A DNA stretch of 64,000 bases from Mesostigma viride (GCA_009746045.1 RPFO01000819.1:684382-748381), one strand, 5' to 3'. Shown: positions 1-12,179, numbered from the stretch's first letter. Notes: a model not told the origin generated them from the letters alone. Program-made: numbers and translations.

Positions 1-578
1 GTGACCATGCGGGGGGTTGTTGTTGTATAGTTACCACGACGGTTTCTTGCTAGCGACCATGCGCAAGCAACAGCAAGTGGGATGCACAGAACTGCCAATG
101 GTCCGGTGTCTAGAGTTTACGGTTCATGCCCCGGTAATAACCTGGATGGAGAAAGATGCCGATAGAACAAACTTGCCAAACAAATTTGGCAAGAGGCCAA
201 TCAATTTGACCATACATGAAGACCCCAGCCACCGTGGCAGTGGCCACCTAGGGACCTGCACACCCCAATCGGGACACCACAGCCAAAGGGACCACACGCC
301 AACGCCAAGGCTTCGCACGGCAACCCCTGGAGGACTTGGTTTCCGGTTTCTAGCGCCACCATCTCACGCCACGCAGTCTACGTGTTCAATCATTATTCCA
401 GCGCCATATCCCAAACCCACATGACATGAACACACACACACACACGATGAACTTCACACACTGGACACCAACAGGGCACCCCGCCCCAACTTGACGCCTC
501 TCGCACTGACACGGCTGACACTTCATGAATATTTATACTTACATGGATGTACGCATTTACACGGGTATAAACACTTAC

Positions 579-2600
579 ACAGATACGCCCATGCCGATCT
601 GCCCGTTGCTGTAGTCCCCCCCAAAGCCCTGGTACCCGCCACCATGATCCCACAGCTGCAATATAGTTGTCCCGGGCTCCGGCACCTTCTGGAAGCACGC
701 GTTCATGAAACGCGTGAGTGTGCCCGGGTCATCCATGTCCACCTCGCCCCAGCTGTCTAGCTGCTCCCAGAACGCGCCCCGCAGCTGCAGCAGCCGTGCA
801 GTGGAGAAGGAGGTGTCCATGTCGACATAGGCGCCCCCTGAGAGCCGCTTGATGGGGGCGGGGAAGGGGTTGGGGTCGCACTCGCGTTCGTGCTCGGAGA
901 ACTTGCACCGGTCGATGAGGACGATCATGGCGTACTGCTTGCCGCCGACACAGGGCATTCGTTCGGGCATGTGTGCAGCAGGGGGCGTGTGTCCAAGAGA
1001 GGGCGTGTGTGCGAGAGTGTGCATGTGTGTATTCAACATAGGGTATGCTTGTTGCAAGGGCAGCAACGTTTAAAAGGACATCTTTGCGAGAGCGGGCAGT
1101 CTTTGCAAGAACGACAGGCATTATCGCTATGTGTGGGGGGCTGGGGGGGGGACCCAAAGGAACCGATGCAATGACACAAGCATGACCCTAGTGTGCAACA
1201 TTGTGGGCGGGCAAAGATTGAAACTAGAAGGATCAAGGGCAGAAATGGGTTCATGCTAGCCTTCCAAGCAGCATCCCCGCGGGCTAGCATGAACATGCGA
1301 GCTGGGACAAAAACGTCAGGTAGCAAAAGCACAGCCTATGGGACGTCAGCCAGGATCATGTGGTGGCAAAGGGACAAGTCGATGCACATGGCAAATTCAA
1401 TGGCGGTGTGTGTGCGCGGGGTGTGGGGCGCATGTGTGTGTGTTGTGAGGAGGAAGGAAGGGGCACAGGTGGGCAATCGTTCGGGAGTCTCGATGGCAAG
1501 CGCAGAGGCATTAGCACTGGTGGCGTTGAAGGCATTAGCACTGGTGGCGTTGGAGGCATTAGCGCTGGTGGCGTTGGAGGCATTAGCACTGGTGGCGTTG
1601 GAGGCATTAGCGCTGGTGGCGTTGGAGGCATTAGCACTGGTGGCGTTGAAGGCATTAGCGCTGGTGGCGTTGGAGGAATACGCTTGCAAGGAAGAGGGGT
1701 AGCAATTAAGAAATGCAACAAATCAACTGGCGAAGCTCGTTTTGCTGACAAGCAGGGTTGCATGTGATGGTGGCGGGGGCCGTGGAGCAGTGAAAAAGTG
1801 GGGGCAGAGGTGGCCATTGTGGGTGCGGCGATAGCGCTGTGGCAGTGGCGATGGTGGCGGCAGTGGCAGCAGGGTTGCTGGTGCAGGCGTGGCGGTGGTG
1901 GCGGTGGTGGAAAGTGGGTGTAATGGTGGTGGCGGCAGTCTTGGTGTTGGTGTTTCCATGGCAGCCCACCACGGCCCATCCAAGCAAACGACCTGCATTG
2001 CCTGGCAGCTTCCTGCGCGCATGCCTGGATGCCTCCACGAATCCGTTTAGTGCCCCCCCCCCCCCCCCCCCCGCCCCCAGGAACGGAAAATTCAACCTAA
2101 GCACACGGTAGCACTGTCCCACAACGGCTGGGGTGTGAAATATTTTTATCGCCCAGCCCTCCATGCACTCTCAAGAGAACTCGCGGGCTTACCATAGATA
2201 GATCATAAGACCACACACATAGATAGACCACACACACATAGATAGACCACAAACATAGATAGACCACACACGTACATAGACCACACAAATAGATGGACCA
2301 CGCATGGAGGAGCCAACCTATTCAAGAGCACACATAGTAGCACTGCTATGGTGGCATGCCCACAAACTTTAACATGGTGCAAGCATAGCAGCTTTCTGCC
2401 ACTCAAGGGTAGTGCAAATCATGGAGAGTTACGAGTCCTATATGAGGGTTTTATTAGTAATCAAGATGCATGATTCTTGTCCTCTCGCGCCCACCTCTGT
2501 CAAGTTCCCGTGCCAGCTGGCAAACCCTCGGTACATCTCCGCCACGTCCAGTAGCGCCATGCCATCCAGGTTGTTGTCGCTGTGCACGTACAGCATGTGG
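579..2600 (-). CDS. Clostripain-like (peptidase C11) protease, partial, two internal exons
   Basis: Two minus-strand exons are visible. Exon 2495-2600 sits between acceptor GCGCAG and donor GTGGGC and encodes SDNNLDGMALLDVAEM, like the N-terminal 'DNnLe..al.dl.EM' signature of clostripain proteases. Exon about 579-934 (acceptor AAGCAG, donor GTAAGT near 578) encodes a strand ending LIDR, then GEVDMDD and LQLWDHGGGYQG, the family's conserved WxHGGG stretch holding the catalytic histidine. Both junctions are phase 0. The catalytic cysteine exon would lie below position 1 and is not seen. Exons upstream of 2600 are not found; a 28-bp minisatellite starts 350 bp away and fragments of this exon are duplicated in between, so the gene may be a relic. 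C11 enzymes cleave after basic residues; substrate and location cannot be read here. Family call from motif memory. Confidence 0.6.
1508..1680. repeat. 24-bp minisatellite in protease intron
   Basis: About seven tandem copies of a 24-bp unit containing GGCATTAGCACTGGTGGCGT, with A/G variation between copies. Because 24 is divisible by three, several frames stay open (ALALVALE and ISTGGVGG readings). This is a repeat artefact, not a gene. Confidence 0.85.
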
Positions 2601-2780
2601 CTGCGCACAAAAACCGGCACAGGGCCGAAAAATTCGTGAGGAACATGCGTAGCACAGGGGAAGGGAACTCATGAACACATGGCCTCCCGGTTGTTTTCGC
2701 TGTGCACGTACACAATGTGGCTGCAACGTGCTCATTAGCACAAGCGAAGCACACGGGCAGCACATGGCTGCGCACAACCA
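2567..2780 (-). repeat. Partial duplications of the protease exon edge
   Basis: A stretch of about 38 bp spanning the acceptor and first codons of the 2495-2600 exon (2567-2604) recurs at about 2687-2725 with few changes, and a shorter version recurs near 2750-2780. The copies keep the acceptor-like GCAG and the coding stretch YVHSEN but run into stops. They look like local slippage or duplication beside the minisatellite rather than alternative exons. Confidence 0.55.
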
Positions 2781-2946
2781 TAAGAAGACACACAAACTAG
2801 CCCGCCACAGTTATAGTTAGCACGTGCGAGTGGGCGACCAGAACGTGGCTGCGCGCGAGGGCGCATGAGCGACCGAGGGGACGTCGTTGGTGGCGAGAAG
2901 AGGGAGCGCGCGCGACACCAGCACGTGGCTCAGCACAGCCACAACG

Positions 2947-5386
2947 GCACCATGACCGAACCACCCACCATGACCGAACCACCCACCACGCGGCACCATG
3001 ACCGAACCACCCACCACGCGGCACCATGACCGAACCACCCACCACGCGGCGCCATGACCGAACCACCCACCACGCGGCACCATGACCGAACCACCCACCA
3101 CGCGGCGCCATGACCAAACCACCCACCACGCGGCGCCATGACCGAACCACCCACCACGCGGCGCCATGACCGAACCACCCACCACGCGGCACCATGACCG
3201 AACCACCCACCACGCGGCACCATGACCAAACCACCCACCACGCGGCGCCATGACCGAACCACCCACCACGCGGCACCATGACCGAACCACCCACCACGCG
3301 GCACCATGACCCACCACGCGGCGCCATGACCGAACCACCCACCACGCGGCGCCATGACCGAACCACCCACCACGCGGCACCATGACCGAACCACCCACCA
3401 CGCGGCGCCATGACCGAACCACCCACCACGCGGCGCCATGACCGAACCACCCACCACGCGGCACCATGACCGAACCACCCACCATGACCGAACCACCCAC
3501 CACGCGGCACCATGACCGAACCACCCACCACGCGGCGCCATGACCGAACCACCCACCACGCGGCGCCATGACCGAACCACCCACCACGCGGCGCCATGAC
3601 CGAACCACCCACCACGCGGCACCATGACCGAACCACCCACCACGCGGCGCCATGACCGAACCACCCACCACGCGGCGCCATGACCCACCACGCGGCGCCA
3701 TGACCGAACCACCCACCACGCGGCGCCATGACCGAACCACCCACCACGCGGCGCCATGACCGAACCACCCACCACGCGGCACCATGACCGAACCACCCAC
3801 CACGCGGCACCATGACCGAACCACCCACCACGCGGCGCCATGACCGAACCACCCACCACGCGGCGCCATGACCGAACCACCCACCACGCGGCACCATGAC
3901 CGAACCACCCACCACGCGGCACCATGACCGAACCACCCACCACGCGGCGCCATGACCGAACCACCCACCACGCGGCGCCATGACCGAACCACCCACCACG
4001 CGGCGCCATGACCGAACCACCCACCACGCGGCGCCATGACCGAACCACCCACCACGCGGCACCATGACCGAACCACCCACCACGCGGCGCCATGACCGAA
4101 CCACCCACCACGCGGCACCATGACCGAACCACCCACCACGCGGCACCATGACCGAACCACCCACCACGCGGCACCATGACCGAACCACCCACCACGCGGC
4201 ACCATGACCGAACCACCCACCACGCGGCGCCATGACCGAACCACCCACCACGCGGCACCATGACCGAACCACCCACCACGCGGCGCCATGACCGAACCAC
4301 CCACCACGCGGCGCCATGACCGAACCACCCACCACGCGGCGCCATGACCGAACCACCCACCACGCGGCACCATGACCGAACCACCCACCACGCGGCACCA
4401 TGACCGAACCACCCACCACGCGGCGCCATGACCGAACCACCCACCACGCGGCACCATGACCGAACCACCCACCACGCGGCGCCATGACCGAACCACCCAC
4501 CACGCGGCGCCATGACCGAACCACCCACCACGCGGCGCCATGACCGAACCACCCACCACGCGGCGCCATGACCGAACCACCCACCACGCGGCGCCATGAC
4601 CGAACCACCCACCACGCGGCGCCATGACCGAACCACCCACCACGCGGCGCCATGACCGAACCACCCACCACGCGGCGCCATGACCGAACCACCCACCACG
4701 CGGCGCCATGACCGAACCACCCACCACGCGGCACCATGACCGAACCACCCACCACGCGGCACCATGACCGAACCACCCACCATGACCGAACCACCCACCA
4801 CGCGGCGCCATGACCGAACCACCCACCACGCGGCGCCATGACCGAACCACCCACCACGCGGCACCATGACCGAACCACCCACCACGCGGCGCCATGACCG
4901 AACCACCCACCACGCGGCACCATGACCGAACCACCCACCACGCGGCACCATGACCGAACCACCCACCACGCGGCACCATGACCGAACCACCCACCACGCG
5001 GCACCATGACCGAACCACCCACCATGACCGAACCACCCACCACGCGGCACCATGACCGAACCACCCACCACGCGGCGCCATGACCGAACCACCCACCACG
5101 CGGCACCATGACCGAACCACCCACCACGCGGCGCCATGACCGAACCACCCACCACGCGGCACCATGACCGAACCACCCACCACGCGGCACCATGACCGAA
5201 CCACCCACCACGCGGCGCCATGACCGAACCACCCACCACGCGGCACCATGACCGAACCACCCACCACGCGGCACCATGACCGAACCACCCACCACGCGGC
5301 GCCATGACCGAACCACCCACCACGCGGCGCCATGACCGAACCACCCACCACGCGGCACCATGACCGAACCACCCACCACGCGGCAC
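2947..5386. repeat. 28-bp minisatellite, about 87 copies
   Basis: A nearly perfect tandem array of a 28-bp unit with core CCATGACCGAACCACCCACC. Most variation is one A/G choice (GGCACC or GGCGCC) plus several shortened units that skip the CACGCGGC part. The unit is not a multiple of three and lacks stops on minus, so all three minus frames are open for about 860-900 codons with the same 28-residue period. These long ORFs are artefacts. Confidence 0.97.
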
Positions 5387-5826
5387 GGATATAAGGAGCA
5401 TGTGGCAGACGCGCGCATAGAGCAAATGGCTGGGCAAACACAAGCGACTAGTGAAGTGCCGACCGCCATACAGTATAGCACAGGATGGCACAATATAGTA
5501 CACTATGGCACACTATAGCGCAGGATAGCAAACATAAATTGATTAACACGCAACAGCGTTACATGAGCAAACACACCCATAACCAACATCCCGCATTAGC
5601 ATAGTGGAGAGCAGGCAGATGTCGCCGTGAATGTATGGCTAGCAGCAGGAGCCAGGCCATAACTCAACGATAAAGTTAAAATTTGTGAACTTAAGAAGAA
5701 CTGGTAGAGACTTTTGTATGCGGGAGTTGATTGAATAAAGGGAGTAACTGCAATCTCTTCACTTCTGCTCTTTTGAGGCGAGCGAGTTTAACTATTTTTC
5801 TCTGACCTTTGTTGAAACAAGAGAGC
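5387..5826. other. Gene-free unique DNA after the minisatellite
   Basis: Beyond a short 'GCACACTATGGCAC'-like repetition near 5470-5520, I see no gene, RNA or mobile element in this stretch. Confidence 0.5.
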
Positions 5827-6259
5827 CTACACCATGTGTCCAGTGCCGATCCCCGCATAATACAGCTTTATTAATATGCCGCTGCCATATGCCGATGTGT
5901 TCAAGTTACTACTTGGTGCCAATATCTTGCAAAATTTTATGTTTCCCTGGGGCAGACGGCCGATGAAGATGACAAGAAAAGAAGCATGCAGCAGGGACTC
6001 GAAACCTAGTCTCGCAAGATGGCCATGGGAAGAGCGCTGCTTGACTTCAGAGTACAGCTGCAACAATTAACGGGAGCGGGTCAACCATGTGATCATAAAC
6101 GTCAACGACAAAGTGCATGTACTGCAACCTAAACCGTATGCCGAAAAGTTTACGAAGCTTACATGCTTAATGACATTGTTGGGTAGTTGCCGCATAGCAC
6201 ACATGTTGTTATCATATGCGCAAGCAATCCTCCAAACAAACGCAGTTATCTCGACGGAA
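5827..6259 (-). CDS. Possible two-exon fragment of an unknown gene
   Basis: On minus, an open stretch ends at donor GTAAGC near 6153 (reading PNNVIKH). It can join in phase 0 to an acceptor TTGTTGCAG near 6069 followed by 80 open codons (LYSEVKQRSSHGHL...) to a stop at 5827. A further upstream ORF, 6534-6341, has a signal-peptide-like start (MTMSPVVASLLLLLLYC) and a GTAAGT donor, but its phase does not fit the next exon. No family recognised. The unit could be chance. Confidence 0.2.
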
Positions 6260-6534
6260 CACAACATCACGCGCAACCCATATTGACATGACGCGCGCAG
6301 CAATTACAGAAAAACGAGTCGGAATATTACTACAACTTACAGAACAGGGCCCATTGACGAACTTGTCTGCATTAGGTGACGCCCTCCACCGTTGCGATAC
6401 TGGCGGCCGGCCAGGTTCCCAGCTTGGATTATTTGAGGCCGGCTTGCCGGACGAGCTTTGACAATGCAAATCGGCCTCATAAGGCAGTACAGGAGGAGCA
6501 GAAGCAAACTGGCCACGACAGGTGACATTGTCAT

Positions 6535-7242
6535 TGCCTATGAGCGCAAGGATTCCATGTTTATTGTAAAAGTAGGCCGGCACGCATAACACGTCCAGCT
6601 GGTTTAACTTTTCCCGCAATGTTCCTAGTTGCATAACCCCTAATCATTTAGATGTTCTATGAAGGATCTACCAATAATTCTTCACGGTAGCGCCGCGCGT
6701 GCGTGAATGTATGCCATGAAGCTTCTTGAAATGATAACCATGAAGCTATTCATCACAATTGACGCCTGTATTTGCGAAAAATATCGTCTGTGGCATGGCA
6801 TTATCATTATATCGCTGCATGCATGGTATTCAACTGCGAACACTCTCAGTGCGGACAGTAATTATGCTTGCGCGCAAGATTATCTCATGTGGTCGTTATT
6901 GGCTTCGTCAAAAATAATTACCTACGCCTACTCGCCTAGCCATATGTATTTTTCGGCCCAAAGTTTTACAGATCTGTAAAATGTAAATAGCTCTTTAGAA
7001 AACTTATTCCGGGGAAGTGGGTGTTGTTCATTTCCATTTAAACCGGGGTTAATACCTAATTAGTTATAACCAAGGTATGCCACAACTCACAAGCCCACAA
7101 ATAGCCAAAAGCCTAGTCGAGCCTAAATTAGGGTGCCCGCATTAATAAAGTCTAAAACTTATTATTTTTTCCGGGTAAATGGGTATTTTTATTTTAAAAC
7201 TTATTATTAAAAGCGCGCGCGCATACAGTAGAAACAACAACA
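6535..7242. other. AT-rich intergenic region upstream of the HSF gene
   Basis: No convincing ORF or RNA. Near 7170-7200 it carries on minus a short motif (AATAAAAATACCCATTTACC) that recurs in similar form near 18,120 and 61,580, which suggests a dispersed repeat end. Confidence 0.45.
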
Positions 7243-7455
7243 ATGTTCAACAACAACACAACAACAACAACAACAACAACTAAACAGCTTCAAGCACGGC
7301 GCGGCGCTCCAAGAACTGGCGCGGGCCACGTGACTGCGGTCCGTTTTCTCGCGCCAGCCATTTTTTCTCATGCCAGCCAATTTTTGGCGCCGCAGCTGCC
7401 GCAGCCATTTTTCTCGCGGAAGCCATTTTTCTCAGACAACCCCACACGCTGTACG

Positions 7456-9882
7456 ATGGTGGGTTCAACTCACGAGTCCAACACAGAAGATCTGTCCATG
7501 CAAACGGCCAACGAAGAAAGCCATGCCAGAGAAGAAAATTCGCAGTCCCCTGCTTCTCTTGGTTCGAGCCCAGCTTCAACCACGCAAACAAAGCCCCCTC
7601 ACATAGCACCTTTCGTCAAGAAGATTTATGCGATCGTCAATGATCCGACTACGGATCCAATAATCGTTTTTGGCCCCGACGGAAAGAGTTTTACAGTGCT
7701 GAGCCGTTATGAATTCGCGCAACAGGTGTTGCCAAAATATTTCAAGCACAATAAGTTCAGCAGCTTCGTCCGCCAGCTGAACACCTATGTAAGTGCCTGT
7801 TTCTTTCCCCGCGGCTTACAACGTGCTTCAGCCAAGTATTGTTCTGACGTTGTAGGCATCGGTGCTGGAAGCTTCGAGTTGCAAATAGAAACATTTGTAC
7901 TTGTCTTGGTTCAGGTTTACTCTTGCGCTAGTAAAAGAGCCTCTCTGTGGCTTGTCCTTTCTTGGCCTTAGTTAAACGCCTATCTGGCGCTTACCATTTC
8001 TGGTTCCATTCGGTTGCTATAGCACGTCTCGTTGATCAGGATGCGTAACCAAATATTGTTCTGACGTGGTAGGCATCGGTGCTGAAAGCTTCGAGTTGCA
8101 AGTAGAAGGGCTTGTAACAGCCTCGCTTTAGATTTGCTCTTGCACTAGTTGAAGAGCCTCTCTGTGGCTTGTCCTTTCTTGGCCTTAGTTAAACGCCTCT
8201 CTGGCGCTTACCATTTCTGGTTCCATTCGGTCGCTATAGCACGTCTCGTTGATCAGGATGCGTAACCAAATATTGTTCTGACGTGGTAGGCAACGGTGCT
8301 GGAAGCTTCGAGTTGCAAGTAGAAGGGCTTGTAACAGCCTCGCTTTAGATTTACTCTTGCACTAGTTGAAGAGCCTCTCTGTGGCTTGTCCGTTTCTTGG
8401 CCTTAGTCAAACACCCCTCTGGCTACTATCCTTGTTTTCATTCGGTGGCTATTGCACGTTGCTTTGATCAGGATGCTTACTATGCTTATGCTTATCAAAT
8501 GCCTTTGTCTTCTTCCCCTGTTGGCTGTGCATCCTGTGCGTCCTTGCACCGTGGCCGTGTTCTTGCAGGGGTTTCGCAAGCTCCCCTCAAAAAACCCTGA
8601 CCATGACAAGTATTACCACCCCAGCTTCCAGCGCGGCCAGTACAGCCTGCTCAAGTTTGTCCAACGCAGCGACAGCAAGCAGGCATCCTGCAAGGTGCCT
8701 GCCTCCCAGCCTGCCTCTCTCCCTACCCTAGCACCTGCCCCTGCGCCTGCCCCTGTGCCTGCCCCAGCGCCTGCCCCAGCGCCTGCCCCCGCACCTGCCC
8801 CCGCGCTTGCCTCCCTTTTCGAGCCGCATGGCAACGGCACGGCGTATGCGGGCGCCAGCGAGGCCGACCTGGCGGCCAAGGTGCACCATCTCGAGTGCTT
8901 GCTGGCTTGTATGGCAGCGCACTTGGAGGAGCAGGAGCGCGTGCTGCGGGACACCGCAGAGATGCTCCGCACGATGCAGCATTGGGCGTGGCAGGTGGCG
9001 GCGCACTGCAACCAAGCGGTGGCCGAGGCCTGCAAGGGGATGGGGGGGGCCCACGCGGCCTTGTGGCACCTGTTTTTTCCCGGACAAGCCTTGTTGGACC
9101 AGCTGTCCCCCTCGTCACCGTTCGACCTGCCCGCGTCCCTCCGCAGCAAGGTCCCCCCCCCCACAACCAGTTCCTTCTGCGAGCACCCGCGTGATGAAGC
9201 CATGGATGGCAAGCGCGTGCAGCTGGAGCCGGCGATCGCCCACCTAGGTGGAGCTGGCAGTGATGGTGCTGGCACTTGTGATGATGCAGGCCAGTGCCGG
9301 GCAGGCGGCACGCACGCGTGGTTCAACGCCCACCCCGGCAGCAGTAGCGATGCACCACCCCAGGGGGTCCAGATGGAGGCGGGTGGTGTCGCCGTGTCCA
9401 TGGAAGAGGCCGGCGGGACCGTGCCTGTTGCTGTGGTTGGCACCGGCCACCTGGCAGAGGATGGTGATGGCAGCGCGGATGCAGACCCGATGGAGGAGTT
9501 GGAGCGGTTCGTTGACGAGGCGTTCTTGGACCTGGTGGTCCCCCTGGACGCCCCCATGCCCACGGACAACCACGCGCCCCTGCCTTTGCCTGGGTCGGTG
9601 GATGTTGTGACAGATGGCAGCGTGATGGAGGTGTCGGGCGCGCAGCTGCTGCTCACCATGCACTTGGTGATGGACATGCAGCCAGACGTGGTGATGGGCA
9701 TGCATGCACAGCAGATGCCAGAGACAAGCACGCAGTGCCAGCGGTTCGTCCCGCAAGGTGGGCCGGAGATGGTCCAAGTCAGCGCAGAGATTGACCAAGT
9801 CAGCACGGGGGATCTGGCGTGGTCTGGGGATGAGGGCATGTCTGACGATGAGCTGCGGGCTCTCTTTTTCGGCCCATTGTGA
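7456..9882 (+). CDS. HSF: Heat shock transcription factor, two exons
   Basis: Exon 1 is 7456-7788 and exon 2 is 8569-9882, giving 548 aa. Donor GTAAGT and acceptor TTCTTGCAG join in phase 0 between LNTY and GFRK, the classic intron site within the HSF DNA-binding domain. The winged-helix domain (about residues 48-145) has PPHIAPFVKKIY, GPDGKSF, HNKFSSFVRQLNTY and QRGQYSLLKF; the usual Trp and WEF positions are changed to Phe or lost. A Pro-Ala run follows, then a predicted coiled coil (AHLEEQERVLRDTAEM) suited to trimerisation. The acidic C-terminus (DEAFLDLV, DDELRALFFG) resembles an activation region. HSFs bind nGAAn repeats and activate chaperone genes. I chose ATG 7456; an in-frame ATG at 7243 after a CAA run would add 71 low-complexity residues. 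Confidence 0.92.
7833..8478 (+). repeat. 217-bp tandem repeat inside the HSF intron
   Basis: Nearly three copies of a roughly 217-bp unit starting AAATATTGTTCTGACGTGGT (about 7833, 8051 and 8268) fill most of the only HSF intron. The last copy ends shortly before the acceptor. The first copy is the most diverged. The repeat accounts for most of the intron length. Confidence 0.85.
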
Positions 9883-11242
9883 AGGGGACAATGCCCCTTT
9901 TGTGGCGAAGGGGAGGCTCTCGTGTCTGGATGGTTGTCTGCGACGCCAGAGCGCTTCGTCTGGTTTTTGGGGTGGTCTGGCTTTTGGGGTGGTTCGGTTT
10001 TTGGGACCTTGTTTCCTGTTTGCGTGGGGGTGCCTTAACAAAGCCTATGGCGCCCGTTGACAAGGACCTCCTCATGGGGCAGAGGGCAGTGTGTGGGGCA
10101 GTTGCGGGGGCCAGTGGCTGCCACCAGCATCTGTGAGGCAACCAAGAGTCAACCAGCCATGTATATTTGGCCTGAGCTCGCCCCTGCTGGGCGTTGCCTG
10201 TGTGACGAGCGTGAATGGCCATGACACGCGACAGCTGGTCGCCGCCACCGGGTCATGCCCCATGAGTCGCTGGTGGTGTGTCACTGTACATATTACAATG
10301 TACATATTTCGGGAGAAAAGACAGCAGAAAGATCTGATAAAAACAGAGCTGCAAAAATGCTTTATAGGTTGAACTGTGACCTGCTGTGCGGCACGGTTCA
10401 AAGTGTGGCGGCATGGAAATTTGCCCCAGGGGCGTATGCAGCGTGCCTGAGTTTTCCCTCTTGGCGTTGCCACGTCCGAGGTCCCTGCCATTTTCTTTGC
10501 AGCAGGGAGGATTTGCGAGTGCCTCGGCCAGACCACGGAGCCCTACCCGTGGGGAAAGAATAAGTCACGCCATGCCAGGGGGCTGCTGGCTGCTTGTGTG
10601 CGGCGGTGGCAGCGATGGCATACCCGCGATGGCATGTGTATTATAGGTTGTTTCTTACTTTTGGAATTAGATCAACAGGCCGCGGTCAGTTGTTTTATGT
10701 ATCAGTTAGTCTGGCTGTGGCCAGCATGCTTCTTGCTTCGCAAAGCAAACAAATTGGTCATGACAGTGTGTAGTGCAGAAATGTAGATGTTGAGCTAAAA
10801 ATTTTAGTTCCCTTGTGAGCTGGGTGGCGCACAAGATGCACCCTCTGCATCTTCCAGGGTTATGGATGCAATATGAGTCCATGACACCCATGGTAATTCT
10901 TTATATTGATCCAATAAGTGAGACAACCGATGGTCGCCCCTGCCTTTCCTCCTCTTGTAGCGTTTGCTACCAGTGAGAAATGCAATTTGTCGCTGGCTCC
11001 ATATATTTTATTGATGATATTTTTCTTGATTTACACGAAACGGCATGTGAAGTTCTTTCATAATCGAGAAGTATGCGATCGCTCATGCGCGTCGTGTCAA
11101 CACATCCATGACCAAGATAGACCTGTAAATATTCATATTTCTGAGGCAAACTGGATGGTTCCAAGGACGGTCAAATAAACAACCTTGGGAAAGCTTCAAG
11201 CACGGCTGGTACTCACATGCAAGCTAAACTACTTTATGTGAA
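9883..11242. other. Intergenic DNA downstream of HSF
   Basis: No gene recognised. The stretch probably includes the HSF 3' UTR, and otherwise shows only short chance ORFs. Confidence 0.5.
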
Positions 11243-11565
11243 AATTATAACATGACTCCGTTGGGAGATCATGTAGCACGTATTCCTGATATTGCTGGAT
11301 GGATGGGGGTGGGCGGAGCCGCGAAACCGAACTAAGCTAACTCTAAGCTAATTCTAAGCTAATCTAGAAAATCCTAACTACTCGACTCAGCAAAGCGCCC
11401 CTTCCTCCTGGGGGGGGGGGGTGCCCACCGGGGCTGGCGTGTGGGCCTGGACAATCGTCTGCCACCTCTTCTTTTTCTGCATAGCAGTCCAAGCAAGAGA
11501 GGAGGAGATGCGGAGTTCAAACTTAGCTGGGACCACTGGGTTGGCCAGCAACTGCTGTGCATATC
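11243..11565 (-). mobile_element. 3' end of L1-like LINE A
   Basis: Reading on minus, this is the last part of a LINE ORF2 followed by its 3' UTR, ending with the family signature CTCCCAACGGAGTCATGTTA near 11,255. The same tail occurs at 43.6, 44.1 and 45.4 kb. The ORF2 C-terminus is rich in Pro, Lys and Arg, like the tail at 44.2 kb. Confidence 0.75.
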
Positions 11566-11569
11566 AAGG

Positions 11570-12175
11570 AGACAACCTGCTGTGCATATAGTTCATGCAA
11601 AAATCCTTGTCCCCGGCCATGGCTCTCACTGGTAAGGGCAAGCCGCGGGGGGTGACCCCCCTTCCCCGCTCGCGGGGTAAGGCTGGCCCCTCCCCATGGC
11701 TCCTCACCTTTGACACCATGGCGGATAAGATAGAGCTCCTCAAGCGTCCCAAGCGGCTTGGGGGGACCTCCTACACGCTGGACGACGACTTGACCTTGAC
11801 GCATGCGCAGCAACAACGTCAAGGAAGCGATTGTTGCGACACAGGGGGTCGAGTGGTCGTGACGGACCAAGGCGTGTCGAGGTAAGCGAGTCGTGCGGCT
11901 CGTGGACTCCAGTGCTGTGGTGGGGGCGTTTGTCAGAGGGCGGTCGCCTTCCTACCGCCTCAACCAGCTGGTTCGGCGCTACTGCGCTCTGTCACTGGCT
12001 GGCGACATGCAGAGCCACTGGATCTGGGTGGCTACCGACCACAACCCAGCTGACAAGGCCAGTCGGCGCGGCGCTTGGATTCCTGACTTGACCCGGTGTG
12101 GTGACGTGCATCCCAACCCTGGGCCTGAGGGGGCGCGACGCCCTCGGGACTTGGCACTTTTCAAAAAAAAAACCT
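11570..12175 (+). mobile_element. Chimeric insertion: LINE ORF1 piece plus retroelement RNase H-like piece
   Basis: This plus-strand segment interrupts LINE A ORF2. Its first part (about 11,595-11,820) matches the end of LINE ORF1 (PRSRGKAGPSPWLLTFDT, TLDDDLTL). The second (about 11,880-12,160) reads VDSSAVVGAFVRGRS, WVATDHNPADKASR, a signature I associate with the RNase H end of DIRS-like retroelements, followed by GDVHPNPGP. The two parts are out of frame with each other. It looks like a template-switch or nested-insertion product. Confidence 0.55.
12100..12126 (+). other. 2A-like motif GDVHPNPGP
   Basis: Codons at 12,100-12,126 read GDVHPNPGP. The cellular and retroelement 2A consensus is D(V/I)ExNPGP; here Glu is replaced by His. 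In retroelements such motifs can cause ribosome skipping between proteins. The motif is followed by about 20 more open codons. Activity with His at that position is uncertain. Confidence 0.45.
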
Positions 12176-12179
12176 CTGA

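Noticed and set aside
2797..5503. Three minus ORFs of about 860-900 codons
   Set aside because: They are one 28-bp repeat read in three frames and share the same 28-residue cycle; no flanking coding sequence or splice logic.
6341..6534. First exon of a secreted protein (signal-peptide-like MTMSPVVASLLLLLLYC)
   Set aside because: It has a good GTAAGT donor, but no downstream acceptor in matching phase was found, so it is mentioned only with the weak 5.8-6.3 kb candidate.
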